DNA of 64,000 nt from Adiantum capillus-veneris (Eukaryota > Streptophyta > Polypodiopsida > Polypodiales > Pteridaceae), in NCBI GenBank assembly GCA_014529385.2, contig CM043960.1, positions 122,379,043 to 122,443,042 of the forward strand, read 5' to 3'. The position numbers and the translations under genes were made by a program. The notes below the pieces were generated by a model, which saw nothing but the letters and a program-made list of their open reading frames with translations, was not told the DNA's origin and made no database searches. Position 1 is the stretch's first letter, and every line of letters starts with the position of its first letter. Shown piece by piece: positions 22,536-34,065 of the stretch.

Positions 22536-23173
22536 CTACATAAGGTCATCATCAACCACATCTAGGTATATGTGCCTATGCATGAAACCAAATTTCTCAG
22601 TACCCTTTGCATCTGTAATTGAGAAGCCCTCCAAAGCTTCATCCAATAAGCACATAAGATTTGGGCCTGTCGCTTCAGAAGAACCTTCCACCCTACATAT
22701 CTCAGGCTACAAATTAGGCTTTCCACACATGGTATGCATAGTAGGTACATCTGTTGTAGACTGCTCATCAAGTTTCTCCCCCTCATCCAAATATCTCTAA
22801 ACTTATGTAGCACAAAGTTCAGCATGTATGTTGAAAAGTGCATCCATATCATCGGCACAATGAACCTAGTCATATGCAATATCAAGAGATTTCACCTCAC
22901 TATGCACCCCCTTTGAATCAACATCATCAAGTTCATGATCATTCTGCCATAAAGTAAGCCCTATGTCACAAACTCTTGATAAAGAAGGAGTCTGCACCCC
23001 TCTAAATCATCACTTTGCATATCTGCAAGCAAATACTCTTGCACATCCAAGCCCTTAAAATTTGGTATATCCAAACCCTGTAAATCTTATATACACAAGT
23101 CATGTAAATGCTCATGTACATCTACACCTTGTGAACCCTCTTGTGTGTACGCCTCTAAATCCTCATGCTTTTC

Positions 23174-23423
23174 TCAACCGTGTAGGTCTTCATCTTTAGC
23201 CATTAACATAGAATCTGCAATTCCAAGCTTCGCATAGGCAGCTTGGACAACCTCTTCATCATCCTTATCAAGTAATAGCCTATCATCCTCAAGCAAGCAT
23301 TCATCAATAGCAGTTTCAAGCTTAGCCCTAATCTGCTTGCAAACCTTCGCATAGGTAGGTCCATTAATATATTCCTCATCATCTTCATACATGCTTGAAT
23401 CCCAACATTCTCGGATAACTGCA
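23174..23423 (-). pseudogene. E3 acidic internal frame, cut by E2
   Basis: An acidic minus-strand frame (for example ECLLEDDRLLLDKDDEEVV) runs up to the E2 insertion at 23423. The apparent continuation to 23503 is E2 LTR sequence and does not belong to it. The upstream part of the E3 reading frame lies on the other side of E2, beyond 37150. Function unknown; possibly part of a gag-like protein. Confidence 0.35.
23419..23423. other. E2 target-site duplication, left (CTGCA)
   Basis: CTGCA directly precedes the E2 LTR start and is repeated directly after the other LTR at 37150-37154. A 5-bp duplication is what gypsy integrases produce. Confidence 0.95.
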
Positions 23424-24056
<633 letters not shown>

Positions 24057-24070
24057 TGCCCCCCTTCCTG
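24057..24070 (-). other. E2 polypurine tract
   Basis: On the minus strand AGGAAGGGGGGCA directly precedes the LTR start TGTTAACC. This is the expected plus-strand primer site and confirms the minus orientation. Confidence 0.85.
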
Positions 24071-25428
24071 ATGTAGATTCCGTCCTCGAAAGCTATTGAG
24101 TTGAAGCTCGTTGGTCGAGGTGGAAGAGCATTTGAGATGAATGTCCTTAGCCTTCATTAGTCACTGCAAAATCAAACAACATTGCACAGTAATTGCATTT
24201 TCATAAGCGATTAAAAATCATATGCAATTTTAGGCAGACAATTGATTGGTAACAGAATTTTAAACAATTTGTCAGCAATAAGCATTAAATTGCAATGTAA
24301 TCAAATGCATAAACAGATGTAAAGGTAAAAAATTAAACAAGTCTGGGGTCGCTAATTTAACGGTCGAAAGGCACTAGAGATCGACTATTAATACCATGGG
24401 TAAGCTTCTTAATTTTCTCTGGTCAATTAAGTTGTTTAATCGCGAGAGCCAAGTATTTCGTGTTCGAGGGCTGACTAGAGGCTATACCTAGAGGACCTTG
24501 TAGTTAAGCTACGATAAAAGGAATTTCTCATGAAATCATCGCCTGACTGATTACCTTTTCTTTGACCCCCCAAAGTGTTTTCACAGTGATTCAATTTGAT
24601 GTGTGTGCTTATTTTGTATGCCTTGGGTTTTTTGCTTTTCAAGGAACAGCGCCCACACTGGGAACCTCTAGGGCTCTAGCACCATAGGCAATACATGTGA
24701 GTGAAGTACCAAATCAAGCTGAGATTTCTCTTCCAACTTAAGATTTTACAGTGTGGCACTTTGATTTTTTGTTTGTTCATTTTCAGCATTTTAATTTTGT
24801 AACTTTGGGGGGTCATATAACACTGATACACCTCCCCAGGCTCATCACACTAGTAAAATCCCTTAATAATACTTAAGCGAAAGGTCAATAGGGTCAAGCC
24901 CACTAGAAAGCCCTAGTACATTTCACACAATGCTGCCTAAATTGGATTAAGAACCTCAGTAACCATTGATTATTAGGAAGGCATTCCCCATGGTATTAAG
25001 AGAAGATCTCTAGCACCTAACTTGGTCAAACTAGCTTAGTCGGACTACTTGATTTTTAAACCTAGACAAGTGATTATGACAAAAAATTACATTGAATTAA
25101 ATGTTTGATACTAAGCAAATGCGGTGAATATTAGGCTACCAATCACAATTAAAGCGGACAATCATAGATGCAAAAAAGATAAGGGGCAATGCTAATGGAC
25201 AAGAAACACCTGTTTGTGCCAATGGTCGCGCTTGATTTGAAGAGTGAGTCGAGATAAAGATTCCATGAAGGTCTAAATCCTATCAATAGCAACACGCTCC
25301 TGTACACACTAGGAAACAAAAGGAATACCTCCAGGAGGCACATTAGTGGGAAAAGGTACCAACACATATTGAACACAACAAAAAACATAAGGAACCCTAA
25401 CCTAATTATTTGCACTTCCCCTAGAGAG
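24071..25428 (-). other. E2 3' untranslated region
   Basis: About 1.35 kb between the small ORF and the PPT. No frame with recognisable content. The 88-codon frame at 25149-25415 is hydrophobic but has no support. I see no extra repeat or hairpin worth annotating. Confidence 0.5.
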
Positions 25429-25851
25429 TCAAGGGAATAGGATATTGTAGAGGTTGGGGGGAAACCCTAAGGCTAAACCCCTATCCTCGTCGTCGAGATA
25501 AACAAAGTCATCATCCATGAGACCATATGTGCCATCCGTGTAGTCCTGTAAATTTTCTTCTTCATCATAGGTGCCCATGTTTACTAAGAAGGTCACTAGA
25601 CGCCTATAGTCATCTTGGTCAAAAGGGTAGGCTTGTGCAATGGGAGAAACGCTCTCTACTAAGTATGGATCAGACGTGGTCAAGAGACGTATCAGCCATT
25701 CTAACTCCTCAAAATTCCTCTCACATGCTAGCGTACCTATCAAATCCCATTCACATGCAAGCACTGGAAAGACCATGTGAAATATTTGTGAAAAGTAACG
25801 AGGGTACCTCTCACCCAAGGCAGGAGTGGATGACTCTAGCGTACTAGCCAT
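25429..25851 (-). CDS. E2 small accessory ORF, 140 codons, unknown function
   Basis: An uninterrupted ATG-started frame (start at 25851; an in-frame ATG at 25887 would add 12 residues) between the post-integrase ORF and the 3' untranslated region. The protein is acidic, with no transmembrane segment or signal peptide. Landmarks: MASTLESSTPALGERYPRYF at the N-terminus, a central helix-like EELEWLIRLL, and an acidic C-terminus (DDDFVYLDDEDRG) ending NILFP. It is the only intact frame in E2, whose other ORFs carry stops. About 140 bp upstream is a TATA-like box. It could be an accessory gene expressed from its own promoter, or the spared C-terminal part of a longer ORF. No homology recognised. 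Confidence 0.5.
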   Translation of the reverse strand: MASTLESSTPALGERYPRYFSQIFHMVFPVLACEWDLIGTLACERNFEELEWLIRLLTTSDPYLVESVSPIAQAYPFDQDDYRRLVTFLVNMGTYDEEENLQDYTDGTYGLMDDDFVYLDDEDRGLALGFPPNLYNILFP

Positions 25852-25987
25852 ATCTGTACACGCAAATAGATGATGGTTAGAGTGCAAATATTACAAGGGT
25901 CGTGTTCTTGTGCATAATTTGTTTTTATGATTTGTGTTATGGCTCTTGCTCTTTTACTTTTTTATCTTGTTTTTGTGAGTATAAGGC

Positions 25988-25998
25988 TTTATATATAC
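25988..25998 (-). promoter_or_regulatory. TATA-like box upstream of the E2 accessory ORF
   Basis: On the minus strand TATATATAAAG lies about 140 bp before the accessory ORF start at 25851 and after the end of the preceding ORF at 26098. A short upstream ATG sits in the presumed leader. A site of this kind could be an internal promoter; AT-rich sequence makes chance occurrence possible. Confidence 0.4.
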
Positions 25999-26097
25999 AT
26001 TCCCTAAGATTGGAGATTAAGAGGTCAGGGAGAAAGGTTGAGAGGGAAGCAAGTGAATGATGGATCTCCACAAACACTCCCCCCTTCCTTGGTTAGA

Positions 26098-27558
26098 TCA
26101 TACCGTTTGAAATGATGTCGTCACCCTTTGAAACCAATTGTTCCAGTTGGTAATAGGTGAGGATTTTTGCCAGTAGTTTTCTATTACCCTAGGTGCCTCG
26201 TCAAGTTGCAAGGGTGGTAAGGTACTCTCCCAGGATCGAACTTGAAGTGGTTCATCAGGTGATTCTTGAACACTGGGAGGTGTGGATTCTTTTGTAGCTT
26301 CATGGAGGTCCACTACTATAGATGGAGGCTGTGTAGAAGCTTTTACCTCTATGGATGAATTACATGAGGAGCTAGAAGCTTCAAAGAACTCCCCCATTCC
26401 TGAGCTAGGTGGAATAAATTGGTTTTGCCTTGGAGCCCAAACTAGATCTGGACTAGGTGTGTAGCATTCTGTGATCTTTCCCTTCCCACGCTCTGCCATT
26501 GGCTTTAGCGTTACACTGTTTGACTCATATGGGTTTGTTGTCGATAGGGAAGGACACATTTTACGTTTAGGTACCCAAATTTGCTCATTTCCATCATAGT
26601 AGCCTTGGGCTTCTAATAGTCGTTTTGGAATCCATCGTGATTTGGTCTTGAATCTCCTAGAGCGCGCTCTTGGTTCTCCAGGGAAATTTTTTCTTGAAAT
26701 GGATGGGAGGGTTGAGGTAGTTGGAAGTAAGGACTTGGGGACCCATTGATATGTACTCTTAGGTCGTGCAGGTTGAGTACTTGCAATATTACTGCTTGCT
26801 GCAACTACAAGTGTTGAAGTGCTAGGTTCATGGGTAGCCGGCAAAGACGAGTTAACCACCTTGGCTTGTGAATGTTGGCTATCCTTCAACTTTGCTAGAG
26901 TTTGCAATGTAGGTGACTTTGCTTGAGTGATAGGGGTAAGAGTCAACGGTCGCGTCGTGACACTACCAGTATCCCAATCAATAGTGCATTTGGTTGCCAA
27001 CATCCACGTGCGTCCCAGGTTTACGTTGCCTTCCATAGCTCCCACGGGCATGACTAGAAACCTCTGCACTATGCTTTCATTGTCATTGACAACAGGGGTC
27101 TGAAGGACTCCAAGAATAGCTTTTTTTTTTTTATTAATTCCCTTGACTTGCATCATACTCGGGGATAGGGTTGGTTTCCCTAATTGACACCAAACTCCAT
27201 AGGATAACAAATTGTGTTTAGCTCCCGTATCTAATAAGGCATTGTATAGTACTTTCTCATAGGGGCTATTTAGCTCAATTGGGTATCGTAGGGGTGGCTC
27301 AGATTCTAATGAGTCGTCATTTGTGTTCTCGAAAAATGCTTGCGTGATTCCCAGATTAGCCTCTCATTGGCGTGTAAGACGTTGTTGTCGTTCTCGAGCC
27401 TCAACTCTTGCTTGGAGTTTTTTAAGCTCTGCTTGTTCCTTGGCAGCCTTCTTTTGATGGATGGCTTGCAACTCTTCCTGGCTTAGAGGATCATAATATC
27501 TTTTGAATTTACTCCCATTAAGGAATCCAATGGTTTCAACTCCATCTAGAGTCTCCAC
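26098..27558 (-). pseudogene. E2 post-integrase ORF: coiled coil, second retropepsin-like domain, W-P repeat tail
   Basis: Follows integrase across a one-base frameshift near 27560. Domain order: a lysine/glutamine-rich coiled-coil segment (about 27500-27370), a TGA at 27364-27366 (probably from CGA), then a retropepsin-like domain. It contains ALLDTGAKHNLLS (active-site Asp codon 27229-27231), a central KGINK, a strand RFLVMPVGA and NVNLGRTWM...CTIDW, the usual order of LG and IDW landmarks in retroviral-type proteases. The tail (to 26098) is Ser/Pro/Thr-rich and carries WVPK, WIPK, WVPK and WAPR at about 26745, 26634, 26577 and 26439. This is separate from the DGGA protease at 31231-31743. 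Confidence 0.7.
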
Positions 27559-28670
27559 ACGAATGGTACCTGCGGGGTAATTTCACACACTCGATATGGT
27601 CCCTTACCAGTGTATTTCAATTTCTTCTTTTCATTATGTACCCCGTACATAAGAACTTTATCACCAACCTTGATGTCTTTATCCTTTAAATGGCTATCAA
27701 ACCACTTCTTTCTCCTATCCTTTTCCACTAGAGCACTTCGCACAGCTAATTGCCTCTCTTCATCTAGCCTTTCGAGGATATATAATCGCTCCACTAAGGG
27801 GTTACCATCCCAACCTTCTTGAGAAGCTACTCGAAGACTAGGAATGACAAACTCCCATGGCATAACTGCTTCTTGGCCATACACCATCTTAAACGGTGTG
27901 CAATTAATAGCAACTTTATACGCAGTACGATAAGCCCATAAAGCTGATGTAAGCTTTAGGTCCCAATCAATGCGATGAGCCTCAACTGTCTTTGTCAAAA
28001 TGGAGATGAGAGTTTTGTTGGTACTCTCAGCTTGGCCATTTGCTTGGGGATAATAGGGTGTAGACTTGTGGTGAGATATCATGAAGTTTGATGTGAGTTC
28101 TTTTATTACTTCATTTATAAAATGAGTTCCATTGTCACTCACAAGTTCAAAGGGGCATCCAAAACGTGTGATAATGTTCTCAAAGAGGAACTTAGCTGTT
28201 GTTTTTGCATCCGCCTTTCGTGTTGCTTTTGCTTCAGCCCATTTGGTTACATAGTCGGTAACCACAATGATATATTGTGATTGCGTGTTACGTGCAGCCA
28301 GACTAATCGGTCCTACAAAGTCTAAGCCCTACTTTTCAAATGGTTGGGTTACCTTGATGGGATGTAGAGGCATCCTATCACTTCTTTGTGGCTTCTTGAA
28401 GCATTGGCATTCATCACATCCCTTTGCAAAAAGTGATGCATCCTTAAACAGAGTGGGCCACCAATAGCCTGACTGTAAGATCTTTCGTGCAGTCAACTTT
28501 CCTGAAAAGTGACCACCAGCTACACCCATGTGTGCCTCTTGTAGAATATATAAATACTCATCCTCGCGGGCACAGCGTCTAAGAACATCATCTTTTCCTC
28601 TCTTATAGAGAGTTCCAGCCAGTAAGCAATAGGGTTCGCATTCCTTGATTAATTTTCGAGCTATATCTTT
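27546..28670 (-). pseudogene. E2 integrase
   Basis: Inserts element DNA. The zinc-binding part reads AHMGVAGGHF ... CDECQCFK (HHCC complete). The core has GLDFVGPI, LVSDNGTHF and a Glu in NGQAESTNKTL, so the D-D-E triad is intact. The C-terminal part includes KVGDKVLMY and KLKYTGKGPYRV (a GPF/Y-like module). The frame is interrupted by stops at 28671-28673 and 28329-28331 (TAG where Trp is expected before GLDF). It loses frame near 27560, just before the post-integrase ORF. No chromodomain follows. Confidence 0.9.
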
Positions 28671-29285
28671 TCACAGTTCTTTTGGTGGAAAACCATTAAC
28701 TAAGAAGTTAACAATCTTTTCACTCCATTCAGGCATTGTCTCAACAATGAACAAAGGAGTATTAGGCAATTCATCATCAACCCCCGTAGGAGCTTCGCCA
28801 TTAGGGATACGAGATAAATGATCCGCCATGACATGTTTCCTCCTAGGCCTCACAACAACGGTGAAGTCAAACTCAAGAAGAATTAACAACCATCGTGTAA
28901 TTCGAGCTGTGGAACACGGCTTGTTTACCAAATATAGCAATGCTTGATGATCCACATAAAACACAAACTTGGTAGCAAGAAGGTAATAGCAAAATTTCTT
29001 TACTGCGTAAATCATAGCTAGACCTTCGCGCTCTGTAGTAGTGTAGTTCATCTCGGCATCATTTAATTGGCGACTTGCAAAGCTACTAGGGTAGTCCAAT
29101 TTATGTTCTCCTGGTTGAGTTAGAACACACCCAATAGCAAAGTTTGATGCATCAATATGCACATGAAAAGGTACATTCCAATCAGGTGTTCGCAGAATTG
29201 GAGCACTTGTTAGGGCCTTCTTTAATAACTCATAAGATTGATGACATTCGTCCGTCCAGTGAAACTCGATAAGAAGCTTGTACAA
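28671..29285 (-). pseudogene. E2 RNase H and connection
   Basis: Frame of 204 codons. Landmarks are FHVHIDASNFAIGCVL (first Asp), YTTTEREGLAMIYAVKKF (Glu), FYVDHQALLYLV (Asp) and RRKHVMADHLSRI (last Asp), so the catalytic set DEDD is complete. Ends at a TGA (28671-28673) before the integrase zinc finger. It is the standard RNase H of the gypsy pol, with no second RNase H as found in Tat elements. Confidence 0.9.
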
Positions 29286-30190
29286 TGGACGCGCTATCTC
29301 GGCAAAGTTTAAAATAAACCTTCAATAATAACCAACATGGCCCATAAATCTTTGAACTCCTTTATAGATAGTAGGTGGTGGCAAATCGGCAATGGCTTTA
29401 ATCTTACTCTCATCTGTGGATATCCCATTCTTGGACACTATATGCCCTAGAATGACTCCATGCTTAACCCAAAATTGTCATTTGAAAGGGTTCAATGAGA
29501 TGCGATAAAATCTGCACCTTTCAAATATTTTTCATAGATATAACAAATGCTTCTCTCAAGAAGAATAAACACAAAGGTCGTCTAGGAAAGCTTCACAAAA
29601 CTCCCTTAGAAATTCTTTAAACGCAGTGATTATTAATCGTTGGAATGTAGCAGGGGCATTTGTTAAGCCAAAAGCCATAACACGAAATGCAAACACTCCA
29701 AACTCTGTGATAAAAGCAGTTTTAGCTTGGTCCTCTAATACAATTGTGATTTGATTGTAACCAGAGTACCCATCTAAAAAGCTATAAGCTTCCTTGCCCG
29801 CAACTCTTTCAAGCACATGTTCTGAATATGGCAAGGGATAATGATCTCTCCTAGTGGCTGCATTAACTTTCTTGAGGTCCACGCACACTCTTAGTTTCCC
29901 ATTCTTTTTTGGCACAATGACTATTGGAGAAACCCATTCTGAGTGCTCAATAGGGTATATGAATCCACATTGGATAAGTTTTTCAATCTCCTCTTGTACA
30001 ATTTTGGCGTACTTAGGATTCATTGGATAGGGTCGTTGCTGGACGGGTTTAGCAGTGTTGATCATGGGAATTGTATGTTGCACCACAGAAGGTGGAACGC
30101 CCTTCATGTCATGATATGTCCAAGCAAAGATATCCTTGTATTCCTTGAGGAGCTCCTTAAGTACAGCCTCTTCAGTTTCGGTAAGGTCTT
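29286..30190 (-). pseudogene. E2 reverse transcriptase
   Basis: Nearly complete RT. It shows YKDIFAWTYHDMKGVPP at the start, PYPMNPKYAKIVQEEIEKL, SPIVIVPKKNGKLRVCVDL (fingers), YSFLDGYSGYNQ (motif A with its Asp intact), AFRVMAFGLTNAPATFQ (motif B) and AFLDDLCVYS (motif C, both Asp). A TGA at 29556-29558 follows motif C, and further stops lie between 29556 and 29285. This is the best-preserved RT in the window. Confidence 0.92.
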
Positions 30191-30293
30191 TAGCAATAAA
30201 GACTGGTTTAGACTCCTCACCTGGTTCTGCTAATTCTATCTCTTTAACTACCGTTGGACCATCATAGACTCCACTGCTTCCATTGGTAGGTAT

Positions 30294-30971
30294 TCATTGG
30301 GCTTTGGCATACACAACCTTTCGCTCCCCCGTGGTATAAGATTTAAAATGTTCAGGAGCCGTATGTAAGTCAGCAGGCTCTTGTCCTAACAGAGACCTTT
30401 CTTTTAGTTTTGCCTCCTTTTGTTGTTGAGCTAACTCTCGGTTTTGACGTCTTCTTATAGTTCGACTCAATTTCGGCTCTGTAACCTCCAATTGAGCGAG
30501 GTCAATGGGTCGCGGGTTGCACCACATGACACTCTGGAGATGTTCACCCCAATTGTCTTCTAGCTTTCGATGAGCATCACATGCCCCTAGAATGCTAAGC
30601 CATTCTGCAGTAGATCTTTCCTTGTTTATCCTGGCTCTCACATTTGCTCGATATCGTCGTCTCTTATATGACCTTTGTTTCTTGTTAAGGTTTTGATTTT
30701 GGTAAATGTTTGAACTCGACTCGCCTGATAGGTCTTCGATTGTATCTTCTTCACTCTCATATGAATTACCATAGATAATCGTACTAGGCCTTGAGTGTTC
30801 AGTTTCTATACTTGGTTCACTCGATGTTTCCTCAGGTTCTGAATCCATTTCTCCCTGAGATTCCATTTCTGATGTGTATTGGCTTGAAGCCTTTGAGGAA
30901 TCATCCGTTTCACTCTCAGGTAGGTGTGCCTCTTTCTTATCATCGGATGTTACATGCGCTACACCTAACAT
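30294..30971 (-). pseudogene. E2 protease-RT linker, acidic then basic
   Basis: About 225 codons in the pol frame between protease and RT. The N-terminal half is Ser/Glu/Asp-rich (probably disordered). The middle holds a strongly basic patch (KKQRSYKRRRYRANVRARI) and then a Gln/Glu/Lys-rich helix-like stretch. It ends at a TGA (30294-30296). It is in a different frame from the protease, so an indel lies between 30971 and 31231. Function unknown; the length of this linker is unusual. Confidence 0.55.
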
Positions 30972-31230
30972 GTTTACTGGTGCAATGTGTGGTATCTCTT
31001 CCCCATCTGGTCCAAGTTGTTCCTCTAGCTCCCCATGTATCTATAGTTGCCACTAGGTGTACCCAATCGACATTGTCTGACTCAGCCATTCCGGGTAGGA
31101 TATCCATATAAGGAGAGTTCTCCCCAATATCCGTTTCTTCATTACACGTGTAACAATACTGTAATGGAGCTGAGTGAATTGTTGTGTCTGATCGATTATC
31201 AATGATGAATTTATTTCCTAGAGGATGCGT

Positions 31231-31743
31231 TCAACCACTTAAAAGATCAACTCGAATGACAGAGTCTTGGAACTGTAAGTAGACGTGGTTTTTGGACCAG
31301 TCATGCACCATTTTTGCTTCCCTCATGAATGGACGCCCTAAGATCATCTCAAATGACATAGGATGCTTGGAAAAATCCATAACAATGAAAGTCTGCCTTA
31401 CCTTGTGTCCCAAGACCTTGATTCTGAGATCCTTTAGCATTCCAATAGGCGTAACAATAGATCCATTAGCCATTTTTACCACTACGCTTGTGGCTTCAAG
31501 GTGAGGTCGCCCCATAGACTCCCAACAACTCTTTGTCACCATGCTGACTCCCGCACCACCGTCAAGGACCCCCTTTACAGTTAATCCTTTAGTAGTGATT
31601 GGTAGAGTAGCATTAGATTCATCACCTTCAAAGTATTGCCCCAACTTGTTAACGGGTACTTCAATTACAGATTCATGTCCCGCTAGGTCAGATGGTGGTG
31701 CTAAATGTTCCTCATCATTCATTACCAAGTCAGGTTTGTTCAT
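31231..31743 (-). pseudogene. E2 retropepsin (first protease)
   Basis: Aspartic protease that matures gag-pol. It contains VKGVLDGGAGVSMVTKS (active-site DGGA, intact), a flap region (VVVKMANGSIVTPIG) and MILGRPFMREAKMVHDW, matching the plant gypsy LGRPWL...HDW end. The 170-codon segment itself is open. It is joined upstream in the same frame to gag across the TAG at 31768-31770, so gag and protease probably formed one polyprotein. Confidence 0.88.
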
Positions 31744-31767
31744 ATGTGCAAACTGTGGTAATCCGGC

Positions 31768-32565
31768 CTATAATTCTCCATTGAGGAAGGCTCGAAGAGC
31801 TGAGACTAGCTCGGGGTCTTTATATAGTTTGGACATGATGGTGGTTCTAACTTCTGAAAACATGAGATCCATCAATTTGGAAACATTTAATGGAATCTTG
31901 TGGGACGTAGGACCCTGACAAGAGAATGGTGAAGATGGAATCTCCACTTCCTCAAGGGGGTCGGGCATTCCCTCACCAAACATTCTCTCTAGTAGGAAAG
32001 GTGTGTGTCCACTTTCAGATGTCCTACCCTCACTCTCTTCCCGAATGATACTGGGTATAGCTAACGGCGTGTAGTTCTTGTGAGGTTGAACTTGTGTGGG
32101 AAACACTGTGTCCGACATCTGGATATGTTTGGGTTCAGGTTCTAATGTTCGTTGAGTTTCTTCCACCAAACCCCTCAGTTGTTGGACTCGTTCAATTTCC
32201 ATTGTTGGGTTTGGATAGGTTCCAATCTTTCTCTTGCAATCCTCATTTTTTGTCTCTCGTGGCTTATCTTGGGGGTTCGCAACTGGGTGGTTTAACTTTG
32301 AATACTCTTTTGATGCTCGTCGTAATTCCCTCTCGTGATCCTCCTCACTGGCTTTTTCCTTTGTAGTAACAGTTTTGGTCTCCGTGGTCTCTATGGAATC
32401 TAAGTCATCCTCAGGGTCATTCATATACACGGGATCCACTCCTGTCCCTATGTTAGTCTTTGAACTAGGTTTTGAGCTAGAAGCATTAAGGGATTTCTTT
32501 CTTCGTGTTTTCTTCTTTCTCGCTCGGCCAATGGATGCAGCATCTCTCTCTTCGAGGATGTAATT
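31768..32565 (-). pseudogene. E2 gag C-terminal extension
   Basis: Continuation of the gag frame after a TAA at 32566-32568. It begins with a Lys/Arg/Ser-rich stretch, then Asp/Glu/Thr-rich text and a Pro-rich part, ending with a helix-like segment (MDLMFSEVRTTIMSKLYKDP) near the TAG at 31768. No catalytic motif. It forms the spacer between nucleocapsid and protease. Confidence 0.6.
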
Positions 32566-34062
32566 TTACTTTTGGAGCATCGACCGTGTGAGTGTATTCA
32601 CTGGTGCTATGTTTATAGTTGGTGGTGTCCCATCAACAATCTCTATTATGTTCAATGGTGTGATTTTCGGTGCGTTTGGATTGTTAGGACACTGTGCGAT
32701 CAAATGATCTATGCCACAACGATTACAAGTGAGTATTGGCATTGCCAATGCACTCCCTTGACTTGTTTGCATTAGTGCAGCATTCTTTTGCATTCTAATG
32801 GGGCACTCAGCTACTCGATGTGGTCCACCACATTCGTAGCACTGAAGAGGTGGTCTCCTGGCAAAACTATTAATGGTTTGGCCTCTTACTACTAGCGCAG
32901 TAGCTTGATATACAGGTTTGATTTGTTCCCAATGGTCTTCCATATAGTACATGGGACACTCCTCAAGCATGTCGACTCCATAGATGATACTAGAGTCTAT
33001 GTCCGCTTCGCAATCTACATAAGTACTAGATGACTCGCAACCTATTTGGTTCATAGGTGTAACTCTTGGATGAGGGGGTTGCGGTCCTAGCACTGGAGGT
33101 GGCAACGGTGTGGTTTGGACCACATTTTGGGTTCTAGGGACCATGTGCTGTAATGGCAACTATTGCTCCATGGGTGGGGTAGGCATCAATGTAGGAACTC
33201 GAGGTGAGTCTGTCCAAGCTATAGGCGGTCTATTTTCCATGATGCGTTTAAGCATTAGGCAATCCTTCGCTTGATGGCCATACCTACCACATGCATTACA
33301 AGTCCCGTTAAACTTTACTCTGAAAGTAGGGCATTCACTCGTAGTATGTGGGCCCAAGCAAATTGAGCACCATTGCTGCTCCCTTCTTGGATACATATGA
33401 GTGTTTTGTGGAGCACGATTACCCCTAAGGCTTTCTTGGATGTCCTTGGTGAGATCTGCCAAAGTCATCTCAGATATCGTTTGCTCTTTCACGATTGGCT
33501 TTATCTTCATTGGCTCATGCCCTGATGCTTGCGAGCTACTAGACTTCGGCTCGGCAGACACTCTTTCTCCTGCAATCATTAAATTATCCTCCAATTGGAT
33601 TGCATTCATGGTGACTGCTTCCCAAGTAGTGATACCTCTAATGACTATGCCATTATAAATACTTTCATGTCGTAGTCCCCTAATGAATCTATCGAGCAAT
33701 TGGTTGTTGTTGAATCGCTCATTTGGATTGCATCGAGAATTCAAATTCTTTAGGCGACTAATGAAGTCTCTCACGGATTCACCTTCTTCTCGTTGAGCTT
33801 TCTGGAGCTGAGAGGCTACACCCCAAAGTACTCCCTCTCGTATGTATTCTTTTAAGAATAGTCTCCTAAGAGTAGAGTAGATCGTTTTCTCTTCTACTCT
33901 TAAGGTTCTATACCAATCTCCAGCCTTTCCGCTTAGGGTCAAACTCAAAGCCTTACACTTATGTAGCTCATTGTGCTCTTCCAAGGAATCGCACACATGT
34001 TCAAAGACTTCCATATGCTTTCTAGCATCTCCGTCTCCACTGAATTTCTGTGTGAGCTTAGC
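32566..34062 (-). pseudogene. E2 gag: capsid-like domain and four zinc knuckles
   Basis: The retrotransposon gag domain starts at about 34050 (FSGDGDARKHMEVFEHVC), with AGDWYRTL, YIREGVLWGV and EGESVRDFISRLKNL as family landmarks. Zinc knuckles follow: CSICLGPHTTSEC (C-x2-C-x3-H-x4-C), CNACGRYGHQAKDC (canonical C-x2-C-x4-H-x4-C), CYECGGPHRVAEC and CNRCGIDHLIAQC. An in-frame TAG at 33160-33162 separates the first two from the last two. Four knuckles is more than the usual one or two. Nucleic-acid binding and particle assembly are the expected roles. Confidence 0.88.
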
Positions 34063-34065
34063 TAC

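Noticed and set aside
25429-25851. Calling the E2 small ORF an envelope protein
   Set aside because: No signal peptide or transmembrane segment is visible; the protein is acidic and soluble-looking.
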